Assembly: GCF_000504205.1 (NCBI RefSeq)
Contig: NZ_AZAJ01000001.1
Coordinates: 1,400,879-1,464,878 of the forward strand
DNA from: Methanolobus tindarius DSM 2278
Lineage (GTDB): Archaea > Halobacteriota > Methanosarcinia > Methanosarcinales > Methanosarcinaceae
Length of the DNA: 64,000 bases
Reading direction: 5' to 3'
The position numbers and the translations under genes are program-made. The notes under the pieces were generated by a model that was not told where the DNA came from, did not search any database, and saw only the letters and a program-made list of their open reading frames with translations. Of this stretch, positions 50,988 through 60,663 are shown piece by piece; within the stretch, counting starts at the first letter, position 1, and every line of letters begins with the position of its first letter.

Positions 50988-51124
50988 TAATTTTATTAAA
51001 CTTTATTCCGGATGTAGATGTTTATAAATAATTCATCCGGAAACTCTCTTATTTTAAAAACACAATCATTAGAGCTTTTTTTCTAAGATTTTTGGCCATA
51101 TGTGTGGTGCTTGAAATCCACGAA

Positions 51125-51140
51125 CACCTATATATACAAT
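51125..51140 (+). promoter_or_regulatory. Probable promoter of the CBS-domain gene
   Basis: CTATATATAC lies about 80 bases before the 51211 gene. A hairpin AGTCC...GGACT follows in the leader. Confidence 0.45.
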
Positions 51141-51210
51141 AAAAGTCCAATTTTATTTAGTGGACTATAGGTAATCGATTCCTTTAATCCAGGATTCTGG
51201 GGTACGTCTT

Positions 51211-51819
51211 ATGGTCTTGAATGCTCATGATGACATGGAAACCGATGTCTCCATAATGGAGATTGAAAATGAGATGTCGGTCAGGGAAATAATGTCAAAG
51301 GAAATTTTTGACATTGATACCACTGCCAGTGTTCTCGATGTTGCGAACAGGATGGCAGAAAGTGGTACTGGCAGCATTGTCGTTACAGAAAATGGTGACA
51401 GTATAGGTATCATTACTGAGCATGACATTCTGGTGAAAACCGTTTCCAGAAATGTACTACCCTCTGAGATGACAGCCAGAGAAATAATGTCATCACCTAT
51501 CATAGCAACAAAGCCTACTACGAATATAATTGAGGCTGCCGGAATGATGGTCAAGTCTGACATCAGAAGGCTTGCTGTGATGGAAGGAGACAAAATAGTG
51601 GGAATGATAACGGACAGGGATATACTAGCCATAGCTCCGGGTCTGAACACTATTCTGGAAGAAATGATCGAACTTCATCATGAAAACAACATTCAGCATG
51701 AGCCGGAACTTGAGCGTGGCATTTGCCAGCGTTGCGGAGCTCTGGTAGACAGCCTGACGGATGTTAACGGATTGATGCTGTGCGAAGACTGCAAAGAGGA
51801 AGAAGGTTACTATGACTAG
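51211..51819 (+). CDS. CBS-pair protein with C-terminal zinc ribbon
   Basis: The 202-residue protein has two CBS motifs (about 25-80 and 90-145) and a C-terminal CQRCG...LMLCEDC four-cysteine ribbon. CBS pairs bind adenosyl compounds and the ribbon could bind nucleic acid or protein. It is the first of three CBS-domain genes here. Function unknown. Confidence 0.85.
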   Translation: MVLNAHDDMETDVSIMEIENEMSVREIMSKEIFDIDTTASVLDVANRMAESGTGSIVVTENGDSIGIITEHDILVKTVSRNVLPSEMTAREIMSSPIIATKPTTNIIEAAGMMVKSDIRRLAVMEGDKIVGMITDRDILAIAPGLNTILEEMIELHHENNIQHEPELERGICQRCGALVDSLTDVNGLMLCEDCKEEEGYYD

Positions 51820-51865
51820 TTCTGACTGGTCAGCTGATTAAGGACACTTCAAGTTGGTGAAACAA

Positions 51866-52018
51866 ATGTCTGTCCCGATATATCTTAAAAGAAAAAATGT
51901 ATCGATATTCAAAGCAACACCTGTATTTAGGCCGGGAAAAATTGTGAGTTCCTGGATTTTCGTGTTTGCTGGATTAACTGTTACTGAAGACAGGCACAAA
52001 ATATTAACTGCGTTTTGA
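51866..52018 (+). CDS. Possible 50-residue protein or pseudogene start
   Basis: ATG 51866 follows GGTGA and opens a 50-codon frame rich in basic and hydrophobic residues (MSVPIYLKRKNVSIF start). The reading continues plausibly one frame over after 52014, which suggests a frameshifted remnant of a longer gene. I do not recognise it. Confidence 0.3.
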   Translation: MSVPIYLKRKNVSIFKATPVFRPGKIVSSWIFVFAGLTVTEDRHKILTAF

Positions 52019-52311
52019 GAAGAAATTCGCTATACCAGCAGGTAGGATCGTTTACCAAGAGGTTGGAATGTCTTTCGCAAAACATCTGCATATTATCACC
52101 AGGTAATTGCATTAATTTTGCGATGTTATGGAGCACAGTGATTTAATTGGGATTTAAATATCAGGTCGCAGAAACAAAGGAACCATCCATTCTAGGCCAA
52201 AAAGCACCATACTCCAGAGCCATAGCCATGCCTTTTGGATTTACAAACAGCAAGCATGAAAGTATTGCTGTATCAGTTGACGCTAATTGTTAATAAGGAG
52301 GTGGAGAAGAA

Positions 52312-52398
52312 AACCCGATACCAACGGGAATACCACTTAAAGTGGTAATCAAAAACATTGGACTGGTTCTCTTTGGGAGAGTACAGGTCCAAATCTAT
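52312..52398 (+). ncRNA. Cluster of three adjacent hairpins in the leader of the CBS gene
   Basis: Stems CCCG/CGGG, a perfect ACCACTT/AAGTGGT pairing and TTGGAC/GTCCAA with an inner CTCT/AGAG pairing follow each other within 90 bases, after an AAGGAGGTGG stretch. The run lies about 130 bases before the 52530 gene. A regulatory RNA role is only a suggestion. Confidence 0.3.
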
Positions 52399-52529
52399 AT
52401 CGTTAAAGCAAAGTTGAGATCAAAGGGCGGATAAAGCCAAAAAAGGTTGCGCTCTTTGCAGAATAGTCAATAGAAATATCCTGCAGGTCTGGACAATTAA
52501 AGTTCAGGCTTCCAAAAAGGAGGAACAAC

Positions 52530-53375
52530 ATGAATGTGAAAGACATTATGAGTTCACCGGTATACACCATAGCACCGGAAGAAACCGTAGCACATGCAAG
52601 AAAGCTTATGCTTAAGCATAAGATCAGCACCCTGGTGGTAGCTGAAAAGGAAGAGATGGTCGGTATTGTCACAAAGACAGACCTTGGAAAGAGGCTCGCA
52701 CAGGCCGAACCAATGTGGAGAAGGAGGCCAATTGACAAGATACCGGTGAGCATGGTAATGCACGAGAACCCCATCACGATTTATCCTGGAGCTACACCCG
52801 CCCAGGCATGTGAACTCATGATAGAGAATGGAATAAACTCACTTGCTGTTGTAAACAGAGAAGTGCTTGGAATAATTACAGGAACGGACATAATGAAGTA
52901 TTACTCCGAGCAGGATATTAAAACCAAAGTTTCAGAAGTAATAACAGATGATATTGTGTTCGTTCACAGGCACCACACAATAAACCATGTGATACACGAA
53001 ATGGAAGAAAACCAGACCAATTACGTCATTGTAAATGATGATGCAGATGAAGCGGTCGGTATGATCACAACAGCCAGTGTCGCATTCAACCAGATGGCTG
53101 ATAACGAGGGGAATCTTCCTTCAAAGAGCATTAAAATGACAAGACGCTCAACACCCGCAGGTGTGAAGGAGTACCGTTACGTAAAGGAAGTTCCTCTTGT
53201 TGCGGAAGATATCATGACAGAACTCCCACATGTAATCGACATAAACAACAAGGCAACAAACGCAGCAAGAATAATGCTCTCAGAGCACACAATAGCACTT
53301 CCGGTATCTAATGGAGGTAACATTGTAGGACTCATAAACAGGCGCGATATAATCAGGGCAGTACAGCAAGCATAA
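52530..53375 (+). CDS. Four-CBS-domain protein
   Basis: The 281-residue protein consists of two CBS pairs (about 1-130 and 135-281), starting [16 protein letters not shown] and later [21 protein letters not shown] precedes the ATG. It carries no catalytic domain, so it is probably a nucleotide-sensing regulator of a partner. It is followed 37 bases later by a paralog. Confidence 0.85.
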   Translation: MNVKDIMSSPVYTIAPEETVAHARKLMLKHKISTLVVAEKEEMVGIVTKTDLGKRLAQAEPMWRRRPIDKIPVSMVMHENPITIYPGATPAQACELMIENGINSLAVVNREVLGIITGTDIMKYYSEQDIKTKVSEVITDDIVFVHRHHTINHVIHEMEENQTNYVIVNDDADEAVGMITTASVAFNQMADNEGNLPSKSIKMTRRSTPAGVKEYRYVKEVPLVAEDIMTELPHVIDINNKATNAARIMLSEHTIALPVSNGGNIVGLINRRDIIRAVQQA

Positions 53376-53412
53376 GCAGACCATAGAAACAAAACAAAGA
53401 AGAGGAATTGAA

Positions 53413-54189
53413 ATGGAAGTTAAGGAAATTATGGCAGAACCACTGGCCGTAGATAAGTCAGATACTATTTCCCATGCACTTGACATGATGGACAAGAAGG
53501 GAACAAGACGTCTTCTGGTGAAACACGATGGAAAGATGCTTGGAATACTCACAATGAGAAACCTTACAAAGGAACTTGGAACACGAAAGAAGGGAAGCAA
53601 GCCTGCTTCTTCCCTACATGTTGCAACCGCTGTATCAGATAATTTCGTAAAGGTGCTCCCTGAAACAAAAGTCACTGACGTTATAACTCTTCTCGTAAAG
53701 AATGGAGGGATAGCTGTTGTGGTTGAGAATGACCAGGTAGTCGGATGGGTCACACCTAACGAGATACTCAGGAACAACAACATCGCCGGATTTGCCGGTG
53801 AAGTAATGCAGAAAAACCCAATTGTTGCAGGGCCTGCAGACCGTGTAAGTCATGTAAGGAGAATAATGCTTGACAACAATATCGGAAGAGTCCCTATTGT
53901 AGAAGGAGACAAACTTGTGGGAATTGTTACTGAAAAGGATATTGCAAAGGCAATGCGTTCTTTCCGTGACCTTGTTGAAGGAAGTAAGCAGGAATCCCGC
54001 ATAAAGAATCTCATTGTTGAAGATATCATGAAAATGGGAGTTAAGACTGTTTACACCAATACAAGCGCAAGTGATGCAGCCAAAATTATGCTCGAAGAGA
54101 ATTATGGAGGTCTTCCTGTTGTAAATCTTGAGGGACACATGGTGGGACTTATCACCAGAAGAAGCATCATCCAGGGAATGGCGGAATAA
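53413..54189 (+). CDS. Four-CBS-domain protein, paralog
   Basis: The 258-residue protein is again two CBS pairs ([48 protein letters not shown]) without other domains. It is paralogous to the previous gene and 12 bases upstream of the RNA ligase gene, so all three may be one transcript. Confidence 0.85.
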   Translation: MEVKEIMAEPLAVDKSDTISHALDMMDKKGTRRLLVKHDGKMLGILTMRNLTKELGTRKKGSKPASSLHVATAVSDNFVKVLPETKVTDVITLLVKNGGIAVVVENDQVVGWVTPNEILRNNNIAGFAGEVMQKNPIVAGPADRVSHVRRIMLDNNIGRVPIVEGDKLVGIVTEKDIAKAMRSFRDLVEGSKQESRIKNLIVEDIMKMGVKTVYTNTSASDAAKIMLEENYGGLPVVNLEGHMVGLITRRSIIQGMAE

Positions 54190-54201
54190 AGTCCCGGGTG
54201 A

Positions 54202-55374
54202 ATGGAGATGAAAAACTCCAGAAATTCAGAACTGAATATTGAAAAGGTGGCAGAGTTTCTTGAACTCCCACCTTCTAAAATTTCAGACCTTGTTGAAAAA
54301 GGAAACCTGAAACGCAATTGGGATGAATACTACGATATTTACAGGTTTCAGGGACATGCACCACAAATGGAAGATGGGACCGTGCTCATCGACCACCATG
54401 GAACTTTTGAACTGGTGCGTGGTTTTCCAAAGATTAAAAGAGCAATGCTCCTTGAGCCAGCTCTGCTGAACAATTTCAGTGAAATCTCTTCAGTTTCAGT
54501 TGAAGAGAAAATGAACGGATACAATGTCCGCGTAATAGAATTTAGGGAAAAACTCATTGCATTTACCCGCAGCGGCCATGTATGCCCTTATTCTACTGAA
54601 CGAATACAGAATTTTCTTGAACCGGATTTTTTCAGGGAACATCCTGACCTTGTGGTCTATGGAGAAATGACAGGACCCGAAAATCCGTATGTTCAGAAAG
54701 AAGCTTATGGAATAGAATCACTGGATTTCTTTGTTTTTGACATACGTTACAAAAATACAGGAGAAGCTCTGCCGGTTCATCGACGAAGAGAACTTGCCGG
54801 AAAATATGGATTCAACCAGGTCAGACTCTTTGGAGATTTCAGAATCAATAGCGCCTCTTCTAAGATAACAGAAATAATAAAGGAACTTGGGAAAAAAGGA
54901 AGAGAAGGAGTTGTTATCAAAGATCCGGCAATGGTATTGCAACCAATGAAATACACGTGTTCTGAAAGTAATTGTTCTGATCTGAAGCAGGCATTTAAAT
55001 TCTACAATGAAGCCGGAAGAGATTATCTATATTCAAGAGTCATTCGTGAAGGATTCCAGTCACATGAGTGGAGCGAAAATGAAGAAGAATTCAGAGAAAG
55101 ATGCCTGAGACTTGGGGAAAGTATACTTCTCCCTATGAAGAAAACCATTGAACAGGTTGAAAGCGGAGAAAGAATATCCGATGAATTTCGCATACGTGTG
55201 AAAGACCGGGAAACTATTTTCAAATTCAGGGATTATCTTGACAGGTTCGGGCTCTACGTTGCACTTGGGGAAATTGAGAGAAAGGGGGACGAATACGTGG
55301 CTGAGATAAAAAAGGTGAATAAAAGCACAAATGATAAGACACTTGCAATGTTAGAAGGTCAGTTGTGGTCATGA
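54202..55374 (+). CDS. Rnl3-family ATP-dependent RNA ligase
   Basis: The 390-residue protein has the nucleotidyltransferase motif EEKMNGYN (Lys103 is the expected adenylated residue), GEMTGPENPY, the FFVFDIR strand, EGVVIKDP and a C-terminal helical dimerisation domain, as in the archaeal Pab1020-type ligases. It joins RNA ends, including circularisation. With rtcA and kptA nearby it adds to an RNA-end-processing neighbourhood. Confidence 0.9.
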   Translation: MEMKNSRNSELNIEKVAEFLELPPSKISDLVEKGNLKRNWDEYYDIYRFQGHAPQMEDGTVLIDHHGTFELVRGFPKIKRAMLLEPALLNNFSEISSVSVEEKMNGYNVRVIEFREKLIAFTRSGHVCPYSTERIQNFLEPDFFREHPDLVVYGEMTGPENPYVQKEAYGIESLDFFVFDIRYKNTGEALPVHRRRELAGKYGFNQVRLFGDFRINSASSKITEIIKELGKKGREGVVIKDPAMVLQPMKYTCSESNCSDLKQAFKFYNEAGRDYLYSRVIREGFQSHEWSENEEEFRERCLRLGESILLPMKKTIEQVESGERISDEFRIRVKDRETIFKFRDYLDRFGLYVALGEIERKGDEYVAEIKKVNKSTNDKTLAMLEGQLWS

Positions 55375-55427
55375 AAAAGACATATATCTGAATAGATTAA
55401 TTCGTAAACCACAACAAAGGTGCCTAC

Positions 55428-56465
55428 ATGACAAAGATTGCTATCATCGGAAGTGAGAAAAGCGGTAAGACCACTCTTGCCGGAAAACTTGGAAAGAAAG
55501 GTAACGTCACTGACGTAACAATGTACGATTATGCCAAGAATGACAGCATACTCACAACCATTGATGCCACCGGTTATCCGGTATCTGTTAAACCTCTTAT
55601 CACAGCACTCAATCTTTCAGATATTGCACTTTTATGCATCCCGCCTGAAGGACTCGACCCGCAGGCTGCAGAATGTATCATCGCACTTGACCTTATGCAA
55701 TACAAACATGGTATTGTAGTTCTCACAAAGGCAGATGCCACCTATCCTTTTGCTGTTGACGAACTGAAAGCTAAGCTTCAGAATCTTACTAAGGGAACAG
55801 CACTTGAAAACTGGGATTATATGTCAATTTCCACAAGTTCATTTGAAGGAATGGAAGAACTCAAAGAACTCATTTTTGAGATTGGCGCTAAAGTTGACGA
55901 AGAACAAAGGGAACTTGACGGACTTAGCCCAAGAATTATGATTGACCAGTCTTTCAATGTTACAGGTATCGGTTGTGTTGTCCTGGGTGTTGTAGAACAG
56001 GGAACTATCAACATGAAGGACAAAATGATCGCATATCCCACAAAGAAAGAGCTTGAGATCAGGTCAATACAGATGCACGATGTAGATGTAAAATCTGCTC
56101 CGGCCGGGGCCAGAGTAGGACTTGCACTGAAAGGCATCCAGTCCAAAGATATCGACAGGGGATTTGTTGTCTCAAACGAAGAGACAGTTGCAACAAACTT
56201 CGTGCTAAGCTGCAGGGTTTCACCCCTTGCAAAATCATTCAATGTAAATGATATGTTACACCTTTATGTCGGACTTCAGTCTTCCCCTGTAAGGGTTGTA
56301 GAGATCAATGAAGCTGGAAACACTGTTGATACCGCAAATCCTGGAAAGGAATACACATTAAAACTTGAAGGAAGCAAGGAAATTTCCTACATTAAAGATG
56401 ACAGGTTCATTCTTTCTAACCTGGATGAAAAACAGAGGTTCATTGCCTACGGGCATGAACAATAA
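55428..56465 (+). CDS. SelB/EF-Tu-like GTPase of archaeal type
   Basis: The 345-residue protein has a shortened G domain (GSEKSGKTT P-loop, DATG at G3, LTKAD at G4) followed by EF-Tu-like domains 2 and 3 (FNVTGIGCVVLGVVEQGTI). It is shorter than EF-1A and lacks the SECIS-binding extension of SelB. It resembles the SelB-like GTPases found in archaea without selenocysteine. The tRNA or ligand is unknown. Confidence 0.8.
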   Translation: MTKIAIIGSEKSGKTTLAGKLGKKGNVTDVTMYDYAKNDSILTTIDATGYPVSVKPLITALNLSDIALLCIPPEGLDPQAAECIIALDLMQYKHGIVVLTKADATYPFAVDELKAKLQNLTKGTALENWDYMSISTSSFEGMEELKELIFEIGAKVDEEQRELDGLSPRIMIDQSFNVTGIGCVVLGVVEQGTINMKDKMIAYPTKKELEIRSIQMHDVDVKSAPAGARVGLALKGIQSKDIDRGFVVSNEETVATNFVLSCRVSPLAKSFNVNDMLHLYVGLQSSPVRVVEINEAGNTVDTANPGKEYTLKLEGSKEISYIKDDRFILSNLDEKQRFIAYGHEQ

Positions 56466-56484
56466 ATTTTTTTTGTGTTTTTGT

Positions 56485-57000
56485 TTACTTCTTCTTAGGT
56501 GTCAGATGCTTTGCACCTTCCAGAAATGAAGGTCTTTCCACAACTTTAGCTCTTTCTATATTATCAGGAAGATCTACAAGCCTTGGCTGGCGTGTCACTT
56601 CTGATGGACCGGAAAAGTCATACTCGGCATTACTAAAACCAGACCTTTTACCGGGAACAGAATGTTCATTCTTGGTTCTTTCAATAGTAAAATTCGGAGG
56701 TACTTCCGGCTCTGCTTTACCATTAGCCATTCTGGTAAGTCCGGATTTAGTATCGCGATCCTTTGCCTTGGCACCCTCCTCTTTTCCCTGGTTGTAATGT
56801 TCTTTTACAAAATCATTGAGATCATACTGATCGGCAAAGCTGTATATCTGGACCAGCTTGTCACGTACCCATCCAATTTCTGAGTGACGATGGTAACCTA
56901 CTTCAAAGCCCAGTCTTCGCGAAGCATCTGCAAGCTGGACTTTTCCATCATGAGGAAGTTCTTTTTTCTCATCCTCTTGTTTTTTGAATATCCTTACCAT
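56485..57000 (-). CDS. Conserved archaeal protein of unknown function
   Basis: ATG 57000 is preferred over an upstream TTG. The 171-residue protein has an ordered N-terminal part (about 1-75, helical, with an LADASRRLGFEVGYHRHSEI segment) and a long low-complexity, proline- and lysine-rich tail. It is co-transcribed with the KaiC-like ATPase upstream, from which it is separated by only about 12 bases. I do not recognise a domain. Confidence 0.7.
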   Translation of the reverse strand: MVRIFKKQEDEKKELPHDGKVQLADASRRLGFEVGYHRHSEIGWVRDKLVQIYSFADQYDLNDFVKEHYNQGKEEGAKAKDRDTKSGLTRMANGKAEPEVPPNFTIERTKNEHSVPGKRSGFSNAEYDFSGPSEVTRQPRLVDLPDNIERAKVVERPSFLEGAKHLTPKKK

Positions 57001-57012
57001 AACAGACAACCG

Positions 57013-57756
57013 TTATTCTAGATAGCCTTCTACTTTCAGTCCTTTTTCTGAGAATGAAACACTTCTCATATTACAATCATGTTTTGTTCCACGCATCTTA
57101 ATAACCTGAACAGCACGTGTCATTGTCCTGTCATAAAGGAAGTTATGCATGAATATTACACCATGAGCAGCAAACTGTTCAGTAGAATAAGCAGTCGGAT
57201 CGGTCATTTCAGATAGTATCAAAGTAGTGCAACCCAGTTTTTTGAGATTGCGCATGAACCTGCTCATTTCTTTTTCCTGAAGCGACAGGTCTCTGGTTGT
57301 GAAACGGATAGCTGATACTGAATCAATAACGAGCCTTTTAACATCATATTCCGAGACATATGCTGCTATTTCCTTAAAGACCATTGAAGGAGAAGGTGCC
57401 TCAGTCTCAATTGAACTTGTTCCCACATCATAATCCGTAGTAATAAACTCGCTGACTTCGTCCATATATCCATATTCCATGCGCGGACCAAGATCAGCAA
57501 ATAAGAGCTTTTTCATCTTGATCAAACCGGGAACATTCATGTCGTAATTTGACATATCATTAATAATGTTCTGGGGGCATTCCAGCAGGGTCACATAGAG
57601 TCCAACTTCACCTGCACTTGCACCGTTGGCAAGGAACTGAACTCCAAAAGTTGTTTTTCCACTTCCGGGAGGGCCGCTTAACACATAAACCCTCTCTGTA
57701 AGCAAACCGCCCTGTACAAGGTCATCAAAACCCTCTATTCCTGTAGGTATTCGCAT
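57013..57756 (-). CDS. KaiC/RadA-like RecA-superfamily ATPase
   Basis: ATG 57756 follows GGGAAG; the first 20 codons of the open frame are not coding. The 247-residue protein has the KaiC-type start RIPTGIEGFDDLVQGG, Walker A GPPGSGKTT (28-36), Walker B in RLVIDSVSAI and a conserved C-terminal region. Archaeal single-domain KaiC-like proteins act as ATP-driven signalling modules, often with sensor kinases or motility genes. The partner is probably the 56485 protein. Confidence 0.87.
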   Translation of the reverse strand: MRIPTGIEGFDDLVQGGLLTERVYVLSGPPGSGKTTFGVQFLANGASAGEVGLYVTLLECPQNIINDMSNYDMNVPGLIKMKKLLFADLGPRMEYGYMDEVSEFITTDYDVGTSSIETEAPSPSMVFKEIAAYVSEYDVKRLVIDSVSAIRFTTRDLSLQEKEMSRFMRNLKKLGCTTLILSEMTDPTAYSTEQFAAHGVIFMHNFLYDRTMTRAVQVIKMRGTKHDCNMRSVSFSEKGLKVEGYLE

Positions 57757-57902
57757 TGATATACTTCCCAAACGTAATGAATAGTAATATACTAGAGTAG
57801 TAATATAGTAATACAATTATATAATGCATAAGGTATTTCAATGCATCGATAATTTATAAAATAGTAAAAGTGCCATACATGAGAAGTGGAGAATACAAAA
57901 AC

Positions 57903-58913
57903 ATGAACAGTTTCAGTATCGGTGCAAAGGATATCGTATGGACTTGCAAAGTATTTCTGTTATCTGTCTTTTTTGCGTTTATCCTTGCTATAGTGGCTTA
58001 CACCCTGACATTCCTTACTCCTGAACCGGAGCCTGCCAGTGAAGTAGTAAGTGAAGTAATTATGTCCACTGCTTCGGCTGCAACGTCTAAAGTTGCTGTA
58101 ACTTCCGTATATATAAACCCCATGTGGGCTATTTTTTTCTTTAACAGCCTTGCGGCATGTTGTGCAATTATCGGTACAGGTCTTTTCATGATGGTGCACA
58201 AATTGCTGATTGGTGATATTGCCATGAGACCAAAGAACAGGTATTATGCCGGTCTTTCAATTCTTATGGAAAAAACCATGATGCCCTTATATAAGGTGCT
58301 TATGCGTATCGCATCTGCACTTGACCCGGACATGTTAGAAATAAAAAGTGAGAACAACGAAAAAGTGGACACCATCTGGCAGTATTGTGGCTATGGAAAA
58401 TATGAGTACCGTATGTTCTCATATATGCTTCCATACACTGTTCCACTTTTGATACTGCTTGTCAATGGAACAATTATGGGAATCCTGCTTGCATACTTTA
58501 CTTTCAACGGGGCGCTGACCGGCTTTGAACTATTTGGTGAAAAGGGAATTGTTCTTGGACTATTCTATAATGTGGTCTACTTTTTTATCTCGATTATTCC
58601 CCATGGAATCATAGAAATCCCCGCGCTCCTTGTGGCAGCAGCAGTTGGGTATCATTTTGCGCATATCCAGGCACAGGATGTTATCAAAAACAAGCTTTTT
58701 ACCGGGGATGAGATTGAAAGTCTCCTTAAAGATACGGAATATATTTTTGAGACCACAAAAGAGTACCTTTTTTTATCATATACATGGAAAATGGCAGCAC
58801 TGATTGTATTGACACTTCTTCTTGCAGCGTATATTGAAACCTATGTCACACTTGGAATTGTAGATAAAGTAATGGGATCAATTGATGGTATTCTGGAACC
58901 ATACCTTGCCTGA
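57903..58913 (+). CDS. SpoIIM-like (DUF95) membrane protein
   Basis: ATG 57903 follows GGAGAA. The 336-residue protein has about six membrane helices and the SpoIIM/DUF95 signature PHGIIEIPALLVAAAVG. In Bacillus SpoIIM works in cell-wall remodelling; the archaeal role is not known. It is transcribed divergently from the KaiC-like operon. Confidence 0.85.
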   Translation: MNSFSIGAKDIVWTCKVFLLSVFFAFILAIVAYTLTFLTPEPEPASEVVSEVIMSTASAATSKVAVTSVYINPMWAIFFFNSLAACCAIIGTGLFMMVHKLLIGDIAMRPKNRYYAGLSILMEKTMMPLYKVLMRIASALDPDMLEIKSENNEKVDTIWQYCGYGKYEYRMFSYMLPYTVPLLILLVNGTIMGILLAYFTFNGALTGFELFGEKGIVLGLFYNVVYFFISIIPHGIIEIPALLVAAAVGYHFAHIQAQDVIKNKLFTGDEIESLLKDTEYIFETTKEYLFLSYTWKMAALIVLTLLLAAYIETYVTLGIVDKVMGSIDGILEPYLA

Positions 58914-58937
58914 TAAAAAGGAAAAATAACAGAAAGA

Positions 58938-59975
58938 TTATTCAGATGACTGCCTGAAATCGCTCATTCCCTTTGAAACATTACTCAATAGCTGAGCAGC
59001 TATTTCCTGGGAAGGCCATGCTCCAAGACCACAATCCGGACCTGCATACTTTATAGATTCTCCGAACATGGAATATGCCTTTGAAAGTCTCTTTGAGATA
59101 ATCTCCGGGGTTTCCATATCATTTATTATCTCAGGGAAATACTGGGTTTCTTTCCAGACGTTTGTGTTGTATTTGTCATTAAGAACAGAAACAAGGTTGA
59201 AAACATCTGTTCTTGCAATTCCAACCCTCATGTAAGAATCGCTGTCTTCGAGCTCCTTTTTATCAATAAGGTCAAGATATGATGGTGTGGCTGCAGATTC
59301 GACACCTATGACACTGATATTCTCGGTCTGGCAGGCAAGCTTGTAATGCAGTGGTGAATGCAGGTGAATTTCCACATCACAGCCGGCTTTTTTAGCTGAG
59401 CTGCATGCAGTGTCCATGGCTTTTATGAGATCATTGTCAGAGAACATAACCTGAGGATTTATTCCTATGCTGGGTTCGTCAATTGAAATGGTTTTAATAT
59501 TGAAATCTGTAGCAACAGAAAGTGAGTTTTGCACGAATCTGTCAACACTTTCTCCCAGAAGGTTCAGTATGTCCACATATTCGGTTCCACCAAACTCTTT
59601 AAGATAGAGTTCAAGAGGGCCGGTTACACAGACACGGACATTGAGCTTTTCTCCGTTTTCTTCCCTGTAAGTTTTTGCAACTTCAGAAATCGCTTCAAGT
59701 TCAATAATACGGGCATCTGAGACTTTGACTTTGAAAGGTTCCTCTGTGCAATCCGGATCCCTGATAATAGAAAGGAACTGCTCGTTCATATCCTGATACT
59801 GAGGATATGTTGCCACCTCAACACCAGCTTCCACTTTCATCATGAAAGCATCATTTATAACCTTAAACAGGTCTGCATCACTTTTCTTCTCAGAGAACTT
59901 TCCAGCCATCCACTCTTTGGATGTTCCTGCAGGAAGAGGAAAACTGCCAATGTCATCAAAGATTATCTCTGCCAT
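58938..59975 (-). CDS. MetE-type (core) methionine synthase/methyltransferase
   Basis: A 345-residue barrel corresponding to the catalytic half of MetE, with GSFPLP near the N terminus, IDEPSIG and PDCGLG. The zinc-site region reads IHLHSP (H204, H206) where most MetE proteins have H-x-C, so one ligand appears changed; E226 and the later Cys are kept. Short archaeal MetE proteins take the methyl group from a corrinoid protein or methylcobalamin. Methionine synthesis is the likely role. Confidence 0.8.
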   Translation of the reverse strand: MAEIIFDDIGSFPLPAGTSKEWMAGKFSEKKSDADLFKVINDAFMMKVEAGVEVATYPQYQDMNEQFLSIIRDPDCTEEPFKVKVSDARIIELEAISEVAKTYREENGEKLNVRVCVTGPLELYLKEFGGTEYVDILNLLGESVDRFVQNSLSVATDFNIKTISIDEPSIGINPQVMFSDNDLIKAMDTACSSAKKAGCDVEIHLHSPLHYKLACQTENISVIGVESAATPSYLDLIDKKELEDSDSYMRVGIARTDVFNLVSVLNDKYNTNVWKETQYFPEIINDMETPEIISKRLSKAYSMFGESIKYAGPDCGLGAWPSQEIAAQLLSNVSKGMSDFRQSSE

Positions 59976-60122
59976 GCCATTCTTATTTGCCTGTATTTAA
60001 CTTATAAGTTTTGACTGATGTTTGCAAAAACGGAGTTTACGGTTGCAAATAAGCTATTGAAAAATAAAACAAAAAATGGATACAAAACGTAAAAAAAAGA
60101 AATGAAACTGACAAAAAGTCAG

Positions 60123-60428
60123 TTATTTTCTAAGAGTTGATGAAATCTTTGAGACGTAATAATTGATGCACATCTGAGAATAGTCCAGAGATTTTGGAGA
60201 CATGTGAGAAATTATCTCATCTGCATCCCTATTTGGAGCCTGGCTGCTATCTGGCATTCCATACTTTTCACGGTGATTGGAAACTTTTTGCAGCATTATG
60301 TTCTGGAAATCAATAACATCAAGTTTCTCTTCTGCGCTAAGCTCTTCAAAGCCATTCTTTAAAGAAGTAAGCTGAGCCTTGTTCTCTTCGGTCATTTCAA
60401 TGTCTAATATAGGATTTTTCAATTCCAT
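60123..60428 (-). CDS. Small conserved helical protein of unknown function
   Basis: A 101-residue acidic, helical protein (start MELKNPILDIEMTEEN) with no recognised domain. ATG 60428 is used; a GTG three codons upstream is possible. It stands alone between two larger minus-strand genes. Confidence 0.55.
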   Translation of the reverse strand: MELKNPILDIEMTEENKAQLTSLKNGFEELSAEEKLDVIDFQNIMLQKVSNHREKYGMPDSSQAPNRDADEIISHMSPKSLDYSQMCINYYVSKISSTLRK

Positions 60429-60663
60429 GGGTACCACGGGAAAATATATTAGACTAACATTAGATATAGTTTTGGTAATTATATTTATTTAATATATACG
60501 AAGTGAATATTTACAGAATATACTGATATTTGAAATGAATATAGAAATAAATAGAAAAATAATACGGATTTCGTGATTAGAGATGAAATCAATCTTACAT
60601 AAAAAAATAATTGCTTCGGATAAAAATACCGAAGCTTAAAGTTATTAAAACTGTTTGCCGTAT

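Larger units (their letters stand above)
51820..52529 (+). other. Long spacer with short open frames and hairpins
   Basis: About 710 bases between two CBS-domain genes. It holds a 50-codon frame at 51866, then open stretches in the other two frames (about 52014-52100 and 52147-52290), and a run of hairpins at 52314-52397 (CCCG/CGGG, ACCACTT/AAGTGGT, TTGGAC/GTCCAA enclosing CTCT/AGAG). It looks like either a decayed gene or a long structured leader of the 52530 gene. Confidence 0.4.

Noticed and set aside
51085-51110. Fifth copy of the TGGCCA promoter motif before the CBS gene
   Set aside because: The TGGCCA hexamer is present but lacks the fixed spacing to a TAAATA box; the real TATA box lies about 40 bases further on.
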